Assembly (NCBI GenBank): GCA_946185805.1
Contig: CAMHKU010000023.1
Coordinates: 1 to 32,311, forward strand
DNA length: 32,311 bases
Origin: an uncultured Prevotellaceae bacterium
GTDB lineage: Bacteria > Bacteroidota > Bacteroidia > Bacteroidales > Bacteroidaceae
Direction of reading: 5' to 3'
Positions within the stretch are counted from its first letter, which is position 1, and every line of letters begins with the position of its first letter. The notes under the pieces were generated by a model, which saw only the letters and a list, made by a program, of their open reading frames with translations, searched no databases and was not told where the DNA came from. Of the stretch, positions 17,127-23,834 are shown piece by piece. The translations under genes and the position numbers were made by a program.

Positions 17127-18133
17127 GAGTTCAGCTCTACAAATTTCTTAAACGTGCGTAGGGCGGCACCGCTGTCGATGCTCTCGCGGGCGATGGCTAT
17201 GCACTCTTCAATATCCTTCTCGCCACGCTCCAGCACCTGGATGCCGAAGGCGGCGTTGGCCAGCACGATGTTCTTCTGGGCGGGCAGGGCGCGGTTTTCG
17301 AGCACGGCGTCGAAAATCTCCTTCGCCTCCTCCTCGGTGGCGCCGCCGCGCAGCTCTTCGGGTTTGGCAACCTGGAAGCCGAGGTCGGCGGGCTGGAAGA
17401 TGCGCTCATACTGGTTGGTGGTCACCTTGAACGGGCCGGTGAGCGAAATCTCGTCGTAGCCGTCGATGCTGTTGACGATGCCGTAGTCGATGCCAATCTT
17501 CTGGTACACCTGCGTGTAGAGCCGCATCTGGTCGAGGTTGGCCACGCCCAGCAGCTGACATGGTGGCTGCGAGGGGTTCACCAGCGGACCTAAGAGGTTG
17601 AAAATGGTGGGGAATTGCAGCGCCTTGCGGATAGGCCCCACAAACTTCATGGCGCGGGCGAAGAGCTGGGCGTGCAGGTAGACAATGCCCGCCTCGTCCA
17701 GGCAGCGGTTCAGGCGGTCGATGTCGTCGGTGAAGTGTACGCCGTGGTTGGCGATGACGTTGGAGGCGCCGCTGACGCTGGTGGCGGCATAGTTGCCGTG
17801 CTTGGCCACCTTGTAGCCGGCGCCGGCGATGACGAAGCAGCTCGTGGTAGAGATGTTGAAGGTGTTCTTGCGGTCGCCGCCGGTGCCTACCACGTCGATG
17901 TAGCGGTCGGCGCTGAGCAGGGCTGGCACGCCGGTCTCCAGAATGCCGTCGCGGAAACCTAACAGCTCGTCGACGGTGACACCGCGCATCTGTAGCGCCG
18001 TGAGCAGGGCGGTGATCTGCTCCGTGGGGTACTCGCTCTCGGTGATGCCGACGAGTATCTGTTTCATCTCTTCCCTGGTCAGGGTTTCGTGGTTGAGCAT
18101 CCTGTTCAGGATGTCTTTCATTGTCTGTGCCAT
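17123..18133 (-). CDS. trpD: Anthranilate phosphoribosyltransferase
   Basis: Transfers phosphoribose from PRPP to anthranilate. It is 336 residues, the usual size. The PRPP-binding glycine loop reads VVGTGGDRKNTFNIST, followed by KHGNYAATSVSGASNV and HAQLFARAMKFVGPIRKAL. An N-terminal helical dimerisation domain precedes it. The annotated ATG is at 18133 (MAQTMKDIL); an internal ATG four codons later (MKDILNRML) is an equally plausible start. Overlaps trpC by 4 bp. Upstream, a 231-bp spacer holding the second MITE-like element separates it from trpG. Confidence 0.97.
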   Translation of the reverse strand: MAQTMKDILNRMLNHETLTREEMKQILVGITESEYPTEQITALLTALQMRGVTVDELLGFRDGILETGVPALLSADRYIDVVGTGGDRKNTFNISTTSCFVIAGAGYKVAKHGNYAATSVSGASNVIANHGVHFTDDIDRLNRCLDEAGIVYLHAQLFARAMKFVGPIRKALQFPTIFNLLGPLVNPSQPPCQLLGVANLDQMRLYTQVYQKIGIDYGIVNSIDGYDEISLTGPFKVTTNQYERIFQPADLGFQVAKPEELRGGATEEEAKEIFDAVLENRALPAQKNIVLANAAFGIQVLERGEKDIEECIAIARESIDSGAALRTFKKFVELNS

Positions 18134-18189
18134 AGTTTTATGATTTGTGTTTTTTTGTCGTCATATCGTTATTCCGTTATTCCGAATTT

Positions 18190-18358
18190 GGTTCTATGAG
18201 ATTTTGTATGGATCTACATTCGTTTTTAGAAAACAGGAAAAAAACAAGTAAAACAGGAAAAAACAATGTAGACTGGCAGTGTAAGTTTTTTTGTCTGTTT
18301 TTCCGGTTTTTATCTGTTTTACAAAAAACTATCCATCCACACGAAATCTTGCAGAACC
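18190..18358. mobile_element. 169-bp MITE-like palindromic element, copy 2 (trpG-trpD gap)
   Basis: Same layout and almost the same length as copy 1, with internal landmarks in the same order (AAAACAGG...AAAACAATGT...GGTTTTTATCTG...CATCCACAC.AAATCTTGC). The ends GGTTCTATGAG and CTTGCAGAACC are inverted repeats extending about 40 bp. The flanks are CCGAATTT (18182-18189) and CTGAATTT (18359-18366), an 8-bp duplication with one mismatch. The right flank overlaps the trpG stop codon. No coding capacity. Confidence 0.82.
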
Positions 18359-18364
18359 CTGAAT

Positions 18365-18928
18365 TTATAGAAACATCCAGTTCTGCAGCATCTTCTTGCC
18401 GTCGGGCGTGAGCACGCTCTCGGGGTGGAACTGTATGCCGCGGACGTTCAGCTCGCGGTGACGCAGAGCCATGATCTGGCCCTCGTCAGAGACGGCCGTC
18501 ACCTCAAGACAGGCTGGCAGCCCCTCGCGGCTGACCACCCATGAGTGGTATCGCCCGATGGTGATGTCGCGGTCGAGGCCTGAGAACAGCGGGTCGTCGG
18601 CCACGATGTGGCAGGGGGTGGCCACACCGTGGAACACGTCGCTGAGGTTCTCTAACTTGGCGCCGAAGGCCTCGCCGATGGCCTGATGGCCCAGGCAGAC
18701 GCCGAGGATAGGCTTGCGGCCGGCATAGTGGCGGATGACGTCGAGCAGCAGGCCCGCCTCCGAGGGTATGCCCGGACCGGGGGAGAGGATAATCTTGCTA
18801 AACTGCTGCAGCTGTTCAAGCTCGAACTGGTCGTTGCGCAGAACGGTGACTTCTGCTCCTAACTCCTTGACCAGATGACTCAGGTTGTAAGTAAACGAGT
18901 CGTAGTTGTCGATGATTACTATCTTCAT
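18365..18928 (-). CDS. trpG: Anthranilate synthase component II (glutamine amidotransferase)
   Basis: Class I amidotransferase that supplies ammonia from glutamine to TrpE. It is 187 residues. The catalytic triad is visible: Cys78 in GVCLGHQ, and His168 and Glu170 in QFHPES. The oxyanion-hole segment is LSPGPGIPSEAG. The start MKIVIIDNYDSFTYNL is typical for TrpG/PabA; position in the trp operon, 30 bp after trpE, supports TrpG. The stop codon is inside the putative target duplication of the MITE-like element, so the insertion just spared the reading frame. Confidence 0.97.
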   Translation of the reverse strand: MKIVIIDNYDSFTYNLSHLVKELGAEVTVLRNDQFELEQLQQFSKIILSPGPGIPSEAGLLLDVIRHYAGRKPILGVCLGHQAIGEAFGAKLENLSDVFHGVATPCHIVADDPLFSGLDRDITIGRYHSWVVSREGLPACLEVTAVSDEGQIMALRHRELNVRGIQFHPESVLTPDGKKMLQNWMFL

Positions 18929-18958
18929 AATTCGAGTGTTGTTCGTGTTAGTCGTGGT

Positions 18959-20491
18959 CTACATCTTTTCTGCCATGAGTATGGCGCGGCGCAGCGCACC
19001 GAGCTTGTTGTTCACCTCCTGCAGCTCGTATTCCTCGTTGCTCTTCGCCACGATGCCGCCGCCTGCCTGGAACCACAGCTCGCCGTTACGCGAGACGAAG
19101 GTGCGGATGGTGATGGCCTGGTTCAGCGAGCCGTCGAGGCCGATGATGCCGATGCAGCCGCCGTAGGCGCCGCGGTTGTGGGGCTCGTATTCAGAGATAA
19201 GCTGCATGGCGCGCACCTTCGGCGCACCGCTGAGCGTGCCGGCGGGGAAGGTGTCGATAAAGGCCTTGATGGGGTCTTTGTCGGCGTCGAGCTCACCACT
19301 GACACGCGAGACGAGGTGGATGACATGGGAGTAATACTGTATGTCTTTGTAATAGTCTACATGTACGCCGTGGCAGTTGCGGCTCAGGTCGTTGCGCGCC
19401 AGGTCGACGAGCATCACGTGCTCGGCATTCTCCTTAGGGTCGTTGCGCAGAAACTCGGCGCCCTGGCGGTCGGCCTCGGCATCGCCCGTGCGCTTCGTTG
19501 TGCCGGCGATGGGGTCGATGTAAGCTGTGTATGACCTCTCCCCTCTGGCAATGCGGCAATGCGTCTCGGGTGAGGAGCCAAAGATGCGGAAGCCGCCGAA
19601 GTCGAAGTAGAACAGGTAGGGCGAAGGGTTGATGCTGCGCAGGGCGCGGTAGAGCTTGAAGTCGTCGCCCTCGTAGCGCTGTATGAAGCGGCGCGAGAGC
19701 ACAATCTGGAACACGTCGCCGCGCAGGCAGTGCTGGATGCCGCGACGGATGTTGGCCTTGTGCTCGTCGTCGGTGAGAGTTGACCGCACGTCGCCCACGG
19801 GGTGGAAGTCGTAGGCCTTGACGTTGGCGCGGTTCATGGCCTGTAAGATGGCAGAGAGGGCTTCTGGGGATTCTGGGGCTAATGGGGCTTCTGGGGCATC
19901 TGGGGATTCTGGGGCTTCTGGGAATTTGGGGAATTTTGGGGCTTCTGTGAGGCTTACGACGGTGAGCTGGTTGTTGTGGTGGTCGAACACAATTACCACC
20001 TTATATAATATATATAGCATGTCGGGCGCATCGTTCTTGCTTTGCGTCTCGTCTTTCACGGCAATGTCCTCGAAGTAGCGCACGGCGTTGAACGAGGTGT
20101 AGCCGAAGAGTCCGCACACCGAGGCGTCGTCGCCGATGACGTGGATACGGTCGATGAGCGCGTGGATGGCGTCGGCCGTGGTATATGCCTTGGTTATCTC
20201 GTGCCGCTCGGTGGTGCCGTCGGGTAGGCTGATGGTGGCTGTGCCGTGGCCGATGGCCACGCTGGCGATGGGGTTGACACCGATAAACGACCGCGAGTTG
20301 CTCTGGTCGTGATAGTCGGAACTCTCCATCAGTGCACTCTGCGGATAAAGGTCGCGCAGCCGCATGTAGACGCCTACGGGGGTGTAGAGGTCGGCCAGAA
20401 TGGTCTTAGAGGAGGTTGTGAAGTTAAAGGCCTCCCCAAGCCCCTCCGCAGGAGGGGATGTTTGGTTACTTTTGCTATTGTTTGTTTCCAT
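18959..20491 (-). CDS. trpE: Anthranilate synthase component I with two in-frame repeat insertions
   Basis: Makes anthranilate from chorismate with TrpG. It is 510 residues, longer than the roughly 465 I would expect for a Bacteroidales TrpE. The chorismate-binding domain is intact: FRIFGSSPETHCR, YIDPIAGTTKRTGD, MLVDLARNDLSR, FPAGTLSGAPKVRAMQLI and GGGIVAKSNEEYE. The N-terminal domain has an ALMESSD motif of the kind involved in tryptophan feedback inhibition. Two segments look inserted. Residues 11-22 (TSPPAEGLGEAF) are encoded by a G/C-rich palindromic element. A proline-rich tract (KFPKFPEAPESPDAPEAPLA and following) between the two domains is encoded by the CCCCAGAAG repeat, in a different reading frame from the pectinase. 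The start ATG at 20491 lies between two inverted copies of the palindromic element. Confidence 0.96.
   Translation of the reverse strand: METNNSKSNQTSPPAEGLGEAFNFTTSSKTILADLYTPVGVYMRLRDLYPQSALMESSDYHDQSNSRSFIGVNPIASVAIGHGTATISLPDGTTERHEITKAYTTADAIHALIDRIHVIGDDASVCGLFGYTSFNAVRYFEDIAVKDETQSKNDAPDMLYILYKVVIVFDHHNNQLTVVSLTEAPKFPKFPEAPESPDAPEAPLAPESPEALSAILQAMNRANVKAYDFHPVGDVRSTLTDDEHKANIRRGIQHCLRGDVFQIVLSRRFIQRYEGDDFKLYRALRSINPSPYLFYFDFGGFRIFGSSPETHCRIARGERSYTAYIDPIAGTTKRTGDAEADRQGAEFLRNDPKENAEHVMLVDLARNDLSRNCHGVHVDYYKDIQYYSHVIHLVSRVSGELDADKDPIKAFIDTFPAGTLSGAPKVRAMQLISEYEPHNRGAYGGCIGIIGLDGSLNQAITIRTFVSRNGELWFQAGGGIVAKSNEEYELQEVNNKLGALRRAILMAEKM
19857..19950. repeat. CCCCAGAAG/CCCCATTAG repeat tract inside trpE
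   Basis: On the coding strand CCCCAGAAG, CCCCAGAAT, CCCCAGATG and CCCCATTAG units follow one another. They are read in the frame that gives Ala-Pro-Glu/Ser-Pro-Glu instead of the Pro-Gln-Lys of the pectinase. The tract lies between the N-terminal and chorismate-binding domains. Confidence 0.9.
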
Positions 20492-20606
20492 GTTGATACT
20501 ATTATTGATGTTGTTAATGCTGGTAATATAAATGTAATATCGATGCGTGCTTTACTCTTTATGGCTATTAAACACCCCCTCCTTTGGAGGGGCTTGGGGA
20601 GGCCTT
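20427..20606. repeat. Inverted pair of a 31-bp G/C-rich palindromic element flanking the trpE start
   Basis: CCCCTCCTNNGGAGGGGCTT then GGGGAGGCCTT occurs at 20576-20606 in the trpB-trpE gap. Its reverse complement lies at 20427-20457 inside trpE, differing only at the two N positions. Each copy has its own CCCCTCC/GGAGGGG hairpin, and the two copies could pair with each other around the trpE start codon. Confidence 0.9.
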
Positions 20607-20614
20607 GCCCTCTT

Positions 20615-21793
20615 TTATGGCTTGTTGTTGAGGTACGTTTCGATGTCCTTGTCGCCGCGGCCGCTGACGGTGAGCACCACCACGTCGTCGGGCTTGAACG
20701 TCAGCTTCCTGAGGGCGGCTATGGCGTGGGCACTCTCTATGGCGGGTATGATGCCCTCCATGCGTGTCAGCTCGTAGCCGCCGCTGATGGCCTCGTCGTC
20801 GTTGATGCTCAGCACCTGCGTGCGTCCCTGGCGCGCCATGTTGCAGTGCATGGGGCCTACGCCGGGGTAGTCCAGACCGGCACTGATGGTGAAGGCTTCC
20901 TGTATCTGGCCGTCATCGTCCTGCATCACCAGCATCTTCGCGCCGTGCAGGATGCCCACCGTGCCACGGTGGATGGTGGCCGCCGTGTGGTCGGTGTCCC
21001 AGCCGTGGCCGCCGGCCTCGGCCAGCACTATCTTTACGCGCTCGTCGTCCATATAGTGGTAGATGGTGCCGGCGGCGTTGCTGCCACCGCCGATGCAGGC
21101 CACGAGGTAGTCGGGGTAGTCGCGGCCCACTTTCTCCTGCAGCTGCCACTTAATCTCCTCAGAGATGACGCTCTGCATCCTGGCCACCAGGTCGGGGTAG
21201 GGGTGGGGCCCCATCGTGGAGCCTACGATGTAAAAGGTGTCCGACGGGTGGCAGCACCAGTCGCGGATAGCCTCCGAACAGGCGTCAGAGAGCGTCATGT
21301 TGCCCGTGCGCACGGGGTGCACCTCGGCGCCCAGCATCTTCATGCGCTCCACGTTGGTATGCTGGCGCTCCACGTCGGTGGCGCCCATGAACACCTCGCA
21401 CTGCATGCCCATCAGGGCGCACACTGTAGCCGTGGCCACGCCGTGCTGACCGGCACCCGTCTCGGCAATGATGCGCGTCTTGCCCATCTTCTTGGCCAGC
21501 AGTATCTGGCCGATGGTGTTGTTAATCTTGTGCGCTCCCGTGTGGTTCAGGTCCTCGCGCTTCAGGTACAGCTGGCAGCCATACAGCTCGCTCATGCGGC
21601 GGGCATAGTAAAGCGGCGACGGACGGCCAACGTAGTCCTTGAGCAATGCGTGGTACTCGGCCTTAAACTCCGGGCTCTCCACGATGCCTAAGTATTGCTC
21701 CTGCAGGTTCTTCACCGTGGCATAGAGAATCTCGGGCACGTAGGCACCGCCAAACTCTCCGTAAAATCCTTTCTCGTCAACTTGATAGTTCAT
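20615..21793 (-). CDS. trpB: Tryptophan synthase beta subunit
   Basis: PLP enzyme that joins indole and serine to give tryptophan. I place the start at ATG 21793 (MNYQVDEKGFYGEFGG), giving 392 residues, normal for TrpB1. The longer ORF-track start reads through the heptad array (MKIGDWRLTTTKTKK) and is not expected to be used. Landmarks: REDLNHTGAHKINN with the PLP lysine, AETGAGQHGVATA with the catalytic Glu, CIGGGSNAAG for cofactor phosphate, and LTVSGRGDKD near the C-terminus. First structural gene of the operon after the leader peptide. Confidence 0.97.
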   Translation of the reverse strand: MNYQVDEKGFYGEFGGAYVPEILYATVKNLQEQYLGIVESPEFKAEYHALLKDYVGRPSPLYYARRMSELYGCQLYLKREDLNHTGAHKINNTIGQILLAKKMGKTRIIAETGAGQHGVATATVCALMGMQCEVFMGATDVERQHTNVERMKMLGAEVHPVRTGNMTLSDACSEAIRDWCCHPSDTFYIVGSTMGPHPYPDLVARMQSVISEEIKWQLQEKVGRDYPDYLVACIGGGSNAAGTIYHYMDDERVKIVLAEAGGHGWDTDHTAATIHRGTVGILHGAKMLVMQDDDGQIQEAFTISAGLDYPGVGPMHCNMARQGRTQVLSINDDEAISGGYELTRMEGIIPAIESAHAIAALRKLTFKPDDVVVLTVSGRGDKDIETYLNNKP

Positions 21794-21816
21794 ATATTTT
21801 TTCGTTTTTGTGGTTG

Positions 21817-21914
21817 TCAATCTCCAATCTCCAATCTTCAATGTTCAATCTTCAATCTTCAATGTTCAATCTTCAATGTTCAATCTTCAATGTTCAATCT
21901 TCAATGTTCAATCT
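21817..21914. repeat. 7-bp tandem array (TTCAATC / TTCAATG) between attenuator and trpB
   Basis: About fourteen heptads, mostly alternating TTCAATC and TTCAATG with a few TCCAATC, occupy nearly all of the transcribed spacer between the attenuator and trpB. On the coding strand they read GATTGAA/CATTGAA. Confidence 0.95.
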
Positions 21915-21919
21915 TAACT

Positions 21920-21947
21920 AAAAAAGCCCGTCGCAAGAACGACAGGC
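21920..21947 (-). terminator. trp attenuator (rho-independent terminator)
   Basis: The minus strand GCCTGTCG-TTCTTG-CGACGGGC forms an 8-bp stem with one G-U pair, followed directly by six T. It lies 45 nt after the leader-peptide stop and before trpB, the position expected of an attenuator. I could not identify the competing antiterminator pairing with confidence. Confidence 0.88.
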
Positions 21948-21992
21948 CTTTCATATCTTTTGCTCCCTTCCGATGGGTACGCGGCTATCTTC

Positions 21993-22049
21993 TCACGATT
22001 GACTGAATCTTGAGTTGCGCCACCACCAAAAGTTTGCTGTTTGTTTCAT
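21993..22049 (-). CDS. trpL: trp operon leader peptide with three tandem Trp codons (18 aa)
   Basis: The ATG at 22049 opens MKQTANFWWWRNSRFSQS and ends in TGA at 21995-21993. It is too short for the ORF track. Three consecutive TGG codons in an 18-codon frame, about 25 nt after the predicted transcription start and followed by a strong terminator ahead of trpB, are the signature of ribosome-mediated attenuation. When charged tRNA-Trp is scarce, ribosomes would stall at the TGG run and permit read-through into trpBEGDCFA. The arrangement fits the Bacteroid-trp leader class described for this phylum (recalled from general knowledge, not searched). A partial pairing of the TGG region with GCCGCGTACC downstream could form the 1:2 hairpin. 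Confidence 0.9.
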   Translation of the reverse strand: MKQTANFWWWRNSRFSQS

Positions 22050-22079
22050 CTTTTGTCTCGTTTGGTTTGAATTCGGCTG

Positions 22080-22110
22080 CAAAGTTAATCATTTTATTTT
22101 AATCTGCAAA
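22080..22110 (-). promoter_or_regulatory. Bacteroidetes consensus promoter of the trp operon
   Basis: On the minus strand TTTG (22107-22110), a 19-bp spacer, then TAACTTTG (22080-22087) match TTTG-N19-TAnnTTTG exactly. Transcription would start near 22074, about 25 nt before trpL. The stretch from here to xseB (22111-22218) is A/T-rich, and I see no gene or clear terminator in it. Confidence 0.88.
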
Positions 22111-22218
22111 CTTTTTGCCGCTTTTTTCTGCTTTTTGTTGAAAATGTGGTACTAATTATTTGTTTTCCTAAGTTTGTGTGAATATTTGAGAGTGGAATTC
22201 TAAAAGTTCAATGTCAGT

Positions 22219-22425
22219 TTACTCATCGGCCAGGATTTTTTTGATTTCCTCGTCGGTCTTGGTGAGCTTGTCGCGGCAGAGTTTGATGAGCTGCTGTGCA
22301 CGCTTGAGCTGGGTGGTCATCTGGTCGATGTCGAGTTCGTCGTTCTCCATACGGCGGACGATGGTTTGCAGCTCCTGGAAGGCCTGCTCGTAGGTGATGG
22401 GCGATGGGGTGGTGGGTTGTTTCAT
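22219..22425 (-). CDS. xseB: Exodeoxyribonuclease VII small subunit
   Basis: A 68-residue helical protein matching XseB: YEQAFQELQTIVRRMENDELDIDQMTTQLKRAQQLIK, the family's central coiled-coil signature. It binds the large subunit to give ExoVII, which degrades single-stranded DNA to oligonucleotides in the cytoplasm. Its ATG overlaps the stop of the xseA C-terminal frame as ATGA (22422-22425), so translation is normally coupled to xseA. If xseA is truly frameshifted, coupled translation of xseB would also suffer. Confidence 0.95.
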   Translation of the reverse strand: MKQPTTPSPITYEQAFQELQTIVRRMENDELDIDQMTTQLKRAQQLIKLCRDKLTKTDEEIKKILADE

Positions 22426-23754
22426 ATCACGGTTGACTTGATGGTTCCTTTTTCTAATCGTGTCTGTATCAGGTCGCCGGGCCGCAGTAGCTTTGGGTCG
22501 TGCACGGCGTGGCCGTCCTTGATGGTGATGCTGTAGCCGCGGCGCAGCAGCAGCTGGGGGTCGAGCATCTTCAGTTTTTCAGCGGTCAGTTCTAAGCGGT
22601 GGCGCTCGGCGGTGAGTCGGCGCTCCAGAATTAGGGGCAGTCGCTGTAGATAGGTGTCAAGGCGCCCGCGCTGGGAGGTGATGCTGCATGGCGGCGGCCA
22701 TGCGGCTGTAGAGCTGGCTGAGGCGTGCCTCCTGGCGCGTCTTGACCACCGAGAACAGCCGGGGGATGACGCTCTGGAGCGTTGCAAGCCGGGCGTTGAG
22801 TGTTGAGAGTTTCTGCTGTGCCATGCGGGCGATGTCGGCCTGTGCGTCGTCAAGGGCGTTGAGCACCGCCTGGGCGTGGTCAATGAGGAAGGCCGCCGCC
22901 GCCGTGGGCGTCTTCACCCGCTGATGGCTCACCATGTCGAGGATGCACTCGTCGCGGTCGTGGCCTATGCCGGTAATGATAGGTATGGGGAAATTGGCCA
23001 CGTTCTCGGCCAGCGCCAGGGTGTCGAAGCCCGACATGTCGCTGGTGGCGCCGCCGCCGCGAATGATGACCACGCAGTCGAAGGTGGAGGGTGATGGCTG
23101 TTGGGTGGTGTCATAGATGCGGTTAAGGGCGTCGATGACGCTCTGCTCCACGCCCTCGCCCTGCATGGTGGCGGGGAAGAGCTGCGTGCGGAAGGCGAAG
23201 GGCGAGTCGGCCAGCTGTGCGGCGAAATCGCCGTAGCCGGCTGCCGTCTGCGAGCTGATGACGGCAATGTTGAGGCAGAACAGCGGCAGCGACAGCTCCC
23301 GCTGCAGGTCGAAGACACCCTCAGCCTTCAGCTGGCTGATGATTTCCTGGCGGCGGTGCGCCTGGTCGCCGAGGGTGAAGGTGGGGTCGATGTCGGTGAC
23401 TATCCACGAGAAGCCGTAAGCCTCGTGAAACTGCGGATAGACCTTGAGCAGCACCTTCATGCCCGCCTGCAAGCGCTGGCCGGTGGTGCGCTCGAAGTAG
23501 GGGCGGACAATCATCCATTTCGACGCCCAGCACTTTGCCGAGGCGCGGGCCACGGGAGTTCTGTTGAGGGTTGAGGGTTGAAATTTGAGATTTGAGGGTT
23601 GAGGGTATTGCACGAGCTCCATGTAGCAGTGGCCGCGGCTCTCGCGACACTCCGACAGCTCGGCCTCTACCCAGTATTCTCGGGGTAGGGCGGTCTCTAT
23701 CACCTGGCGCACCAGACCGTTGAGCTCAAGTAGGGTTAAGTGCTCATTCTTCAT
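22422..23754 (-). pseudogene. xseA: Exodeoxyribonuclease VII large subunit, frameshifted
   Basis: The gene is split between two frames. Frame 1, from ATG 23754 (MKNEHLTLLELNGLVRQ; the ORF-track start MRIEDWE is repeat-encoded), gives the OB-fold domain (REYWVEAELSECRESRGHCYMEL) and the catalytic core (VVIIRGGGATSDMSGFD, ITGIGHDRDECILDMVSHQRVKTPTAAA). It then ends in a foreign tail PARAP and TGA. The C-terminus (RGRLDTYLQRLPLILERR, LDPQLLLRRGYSITIKDG) continues in the next frame to 22422. The switch lies around 22680-22700, with no long homopolymer there. A single-base insertion or 2-base deletion would explain it. Inside frame 1, six exact heptads insert 14 codons after MELVQY. It may be a real mutation or an assembly error; without repair ExoVII should lose its C-terminal subunit-binding region. 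Confidence 0.85.
23564..23605. repeat. Six in-frame heptads (TTGAGGG/TTGAAAT/TTGAGAT) inside xseA
   Basis: Exactly six 7-bp units (42 bp, 14 codons) read TTGAGGG, TTGAGGG, TTGAAAT, TTGAGAT, TTGAGGG, TTGAGGG on the plus strand. They encode QPSNLKFQPSTL-type residues in the OB-fold region. Six units is the smallest heptad number divisible by three that is seen here, which preserves the frame. Confidence 0.9.
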
Positions 23755-23834
23755 TTCCCAATCTTCAATCCTCAATTCTCAATTCTCAATTCTCAATTCT
23801 CAATCCTCAATTCTCAATTCTCAATCTCCAATCT
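23755..23834. repeat. 7-bp tandem array (TCAATTC type) between the S8 peptidase gene and xseA
   Basis: Around ten heptads such as TCAATTC, TCAATCC and CCAATCT fill the whole gap. On the coding strand they supply the last codons and the TGA stop of the upstream peptidase (KIGD*) and extend to the xseA start. Confidence 0.93.

Noticed and set aside
21817-21914. Possible CRISPR array
   Set aside because: The repeats are 7 bp and directly adjacent, with no unique spacers and no cas genes.
22660-22690. Programmed +1 frameshift in xseA at CCT-TGA-C, which resembles the prfB site
   Set aside because: The second frame already resembles the family before the stop (TSQRGRLD), so the switch must lie upstream of it. 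An indel is the simpler explanation.
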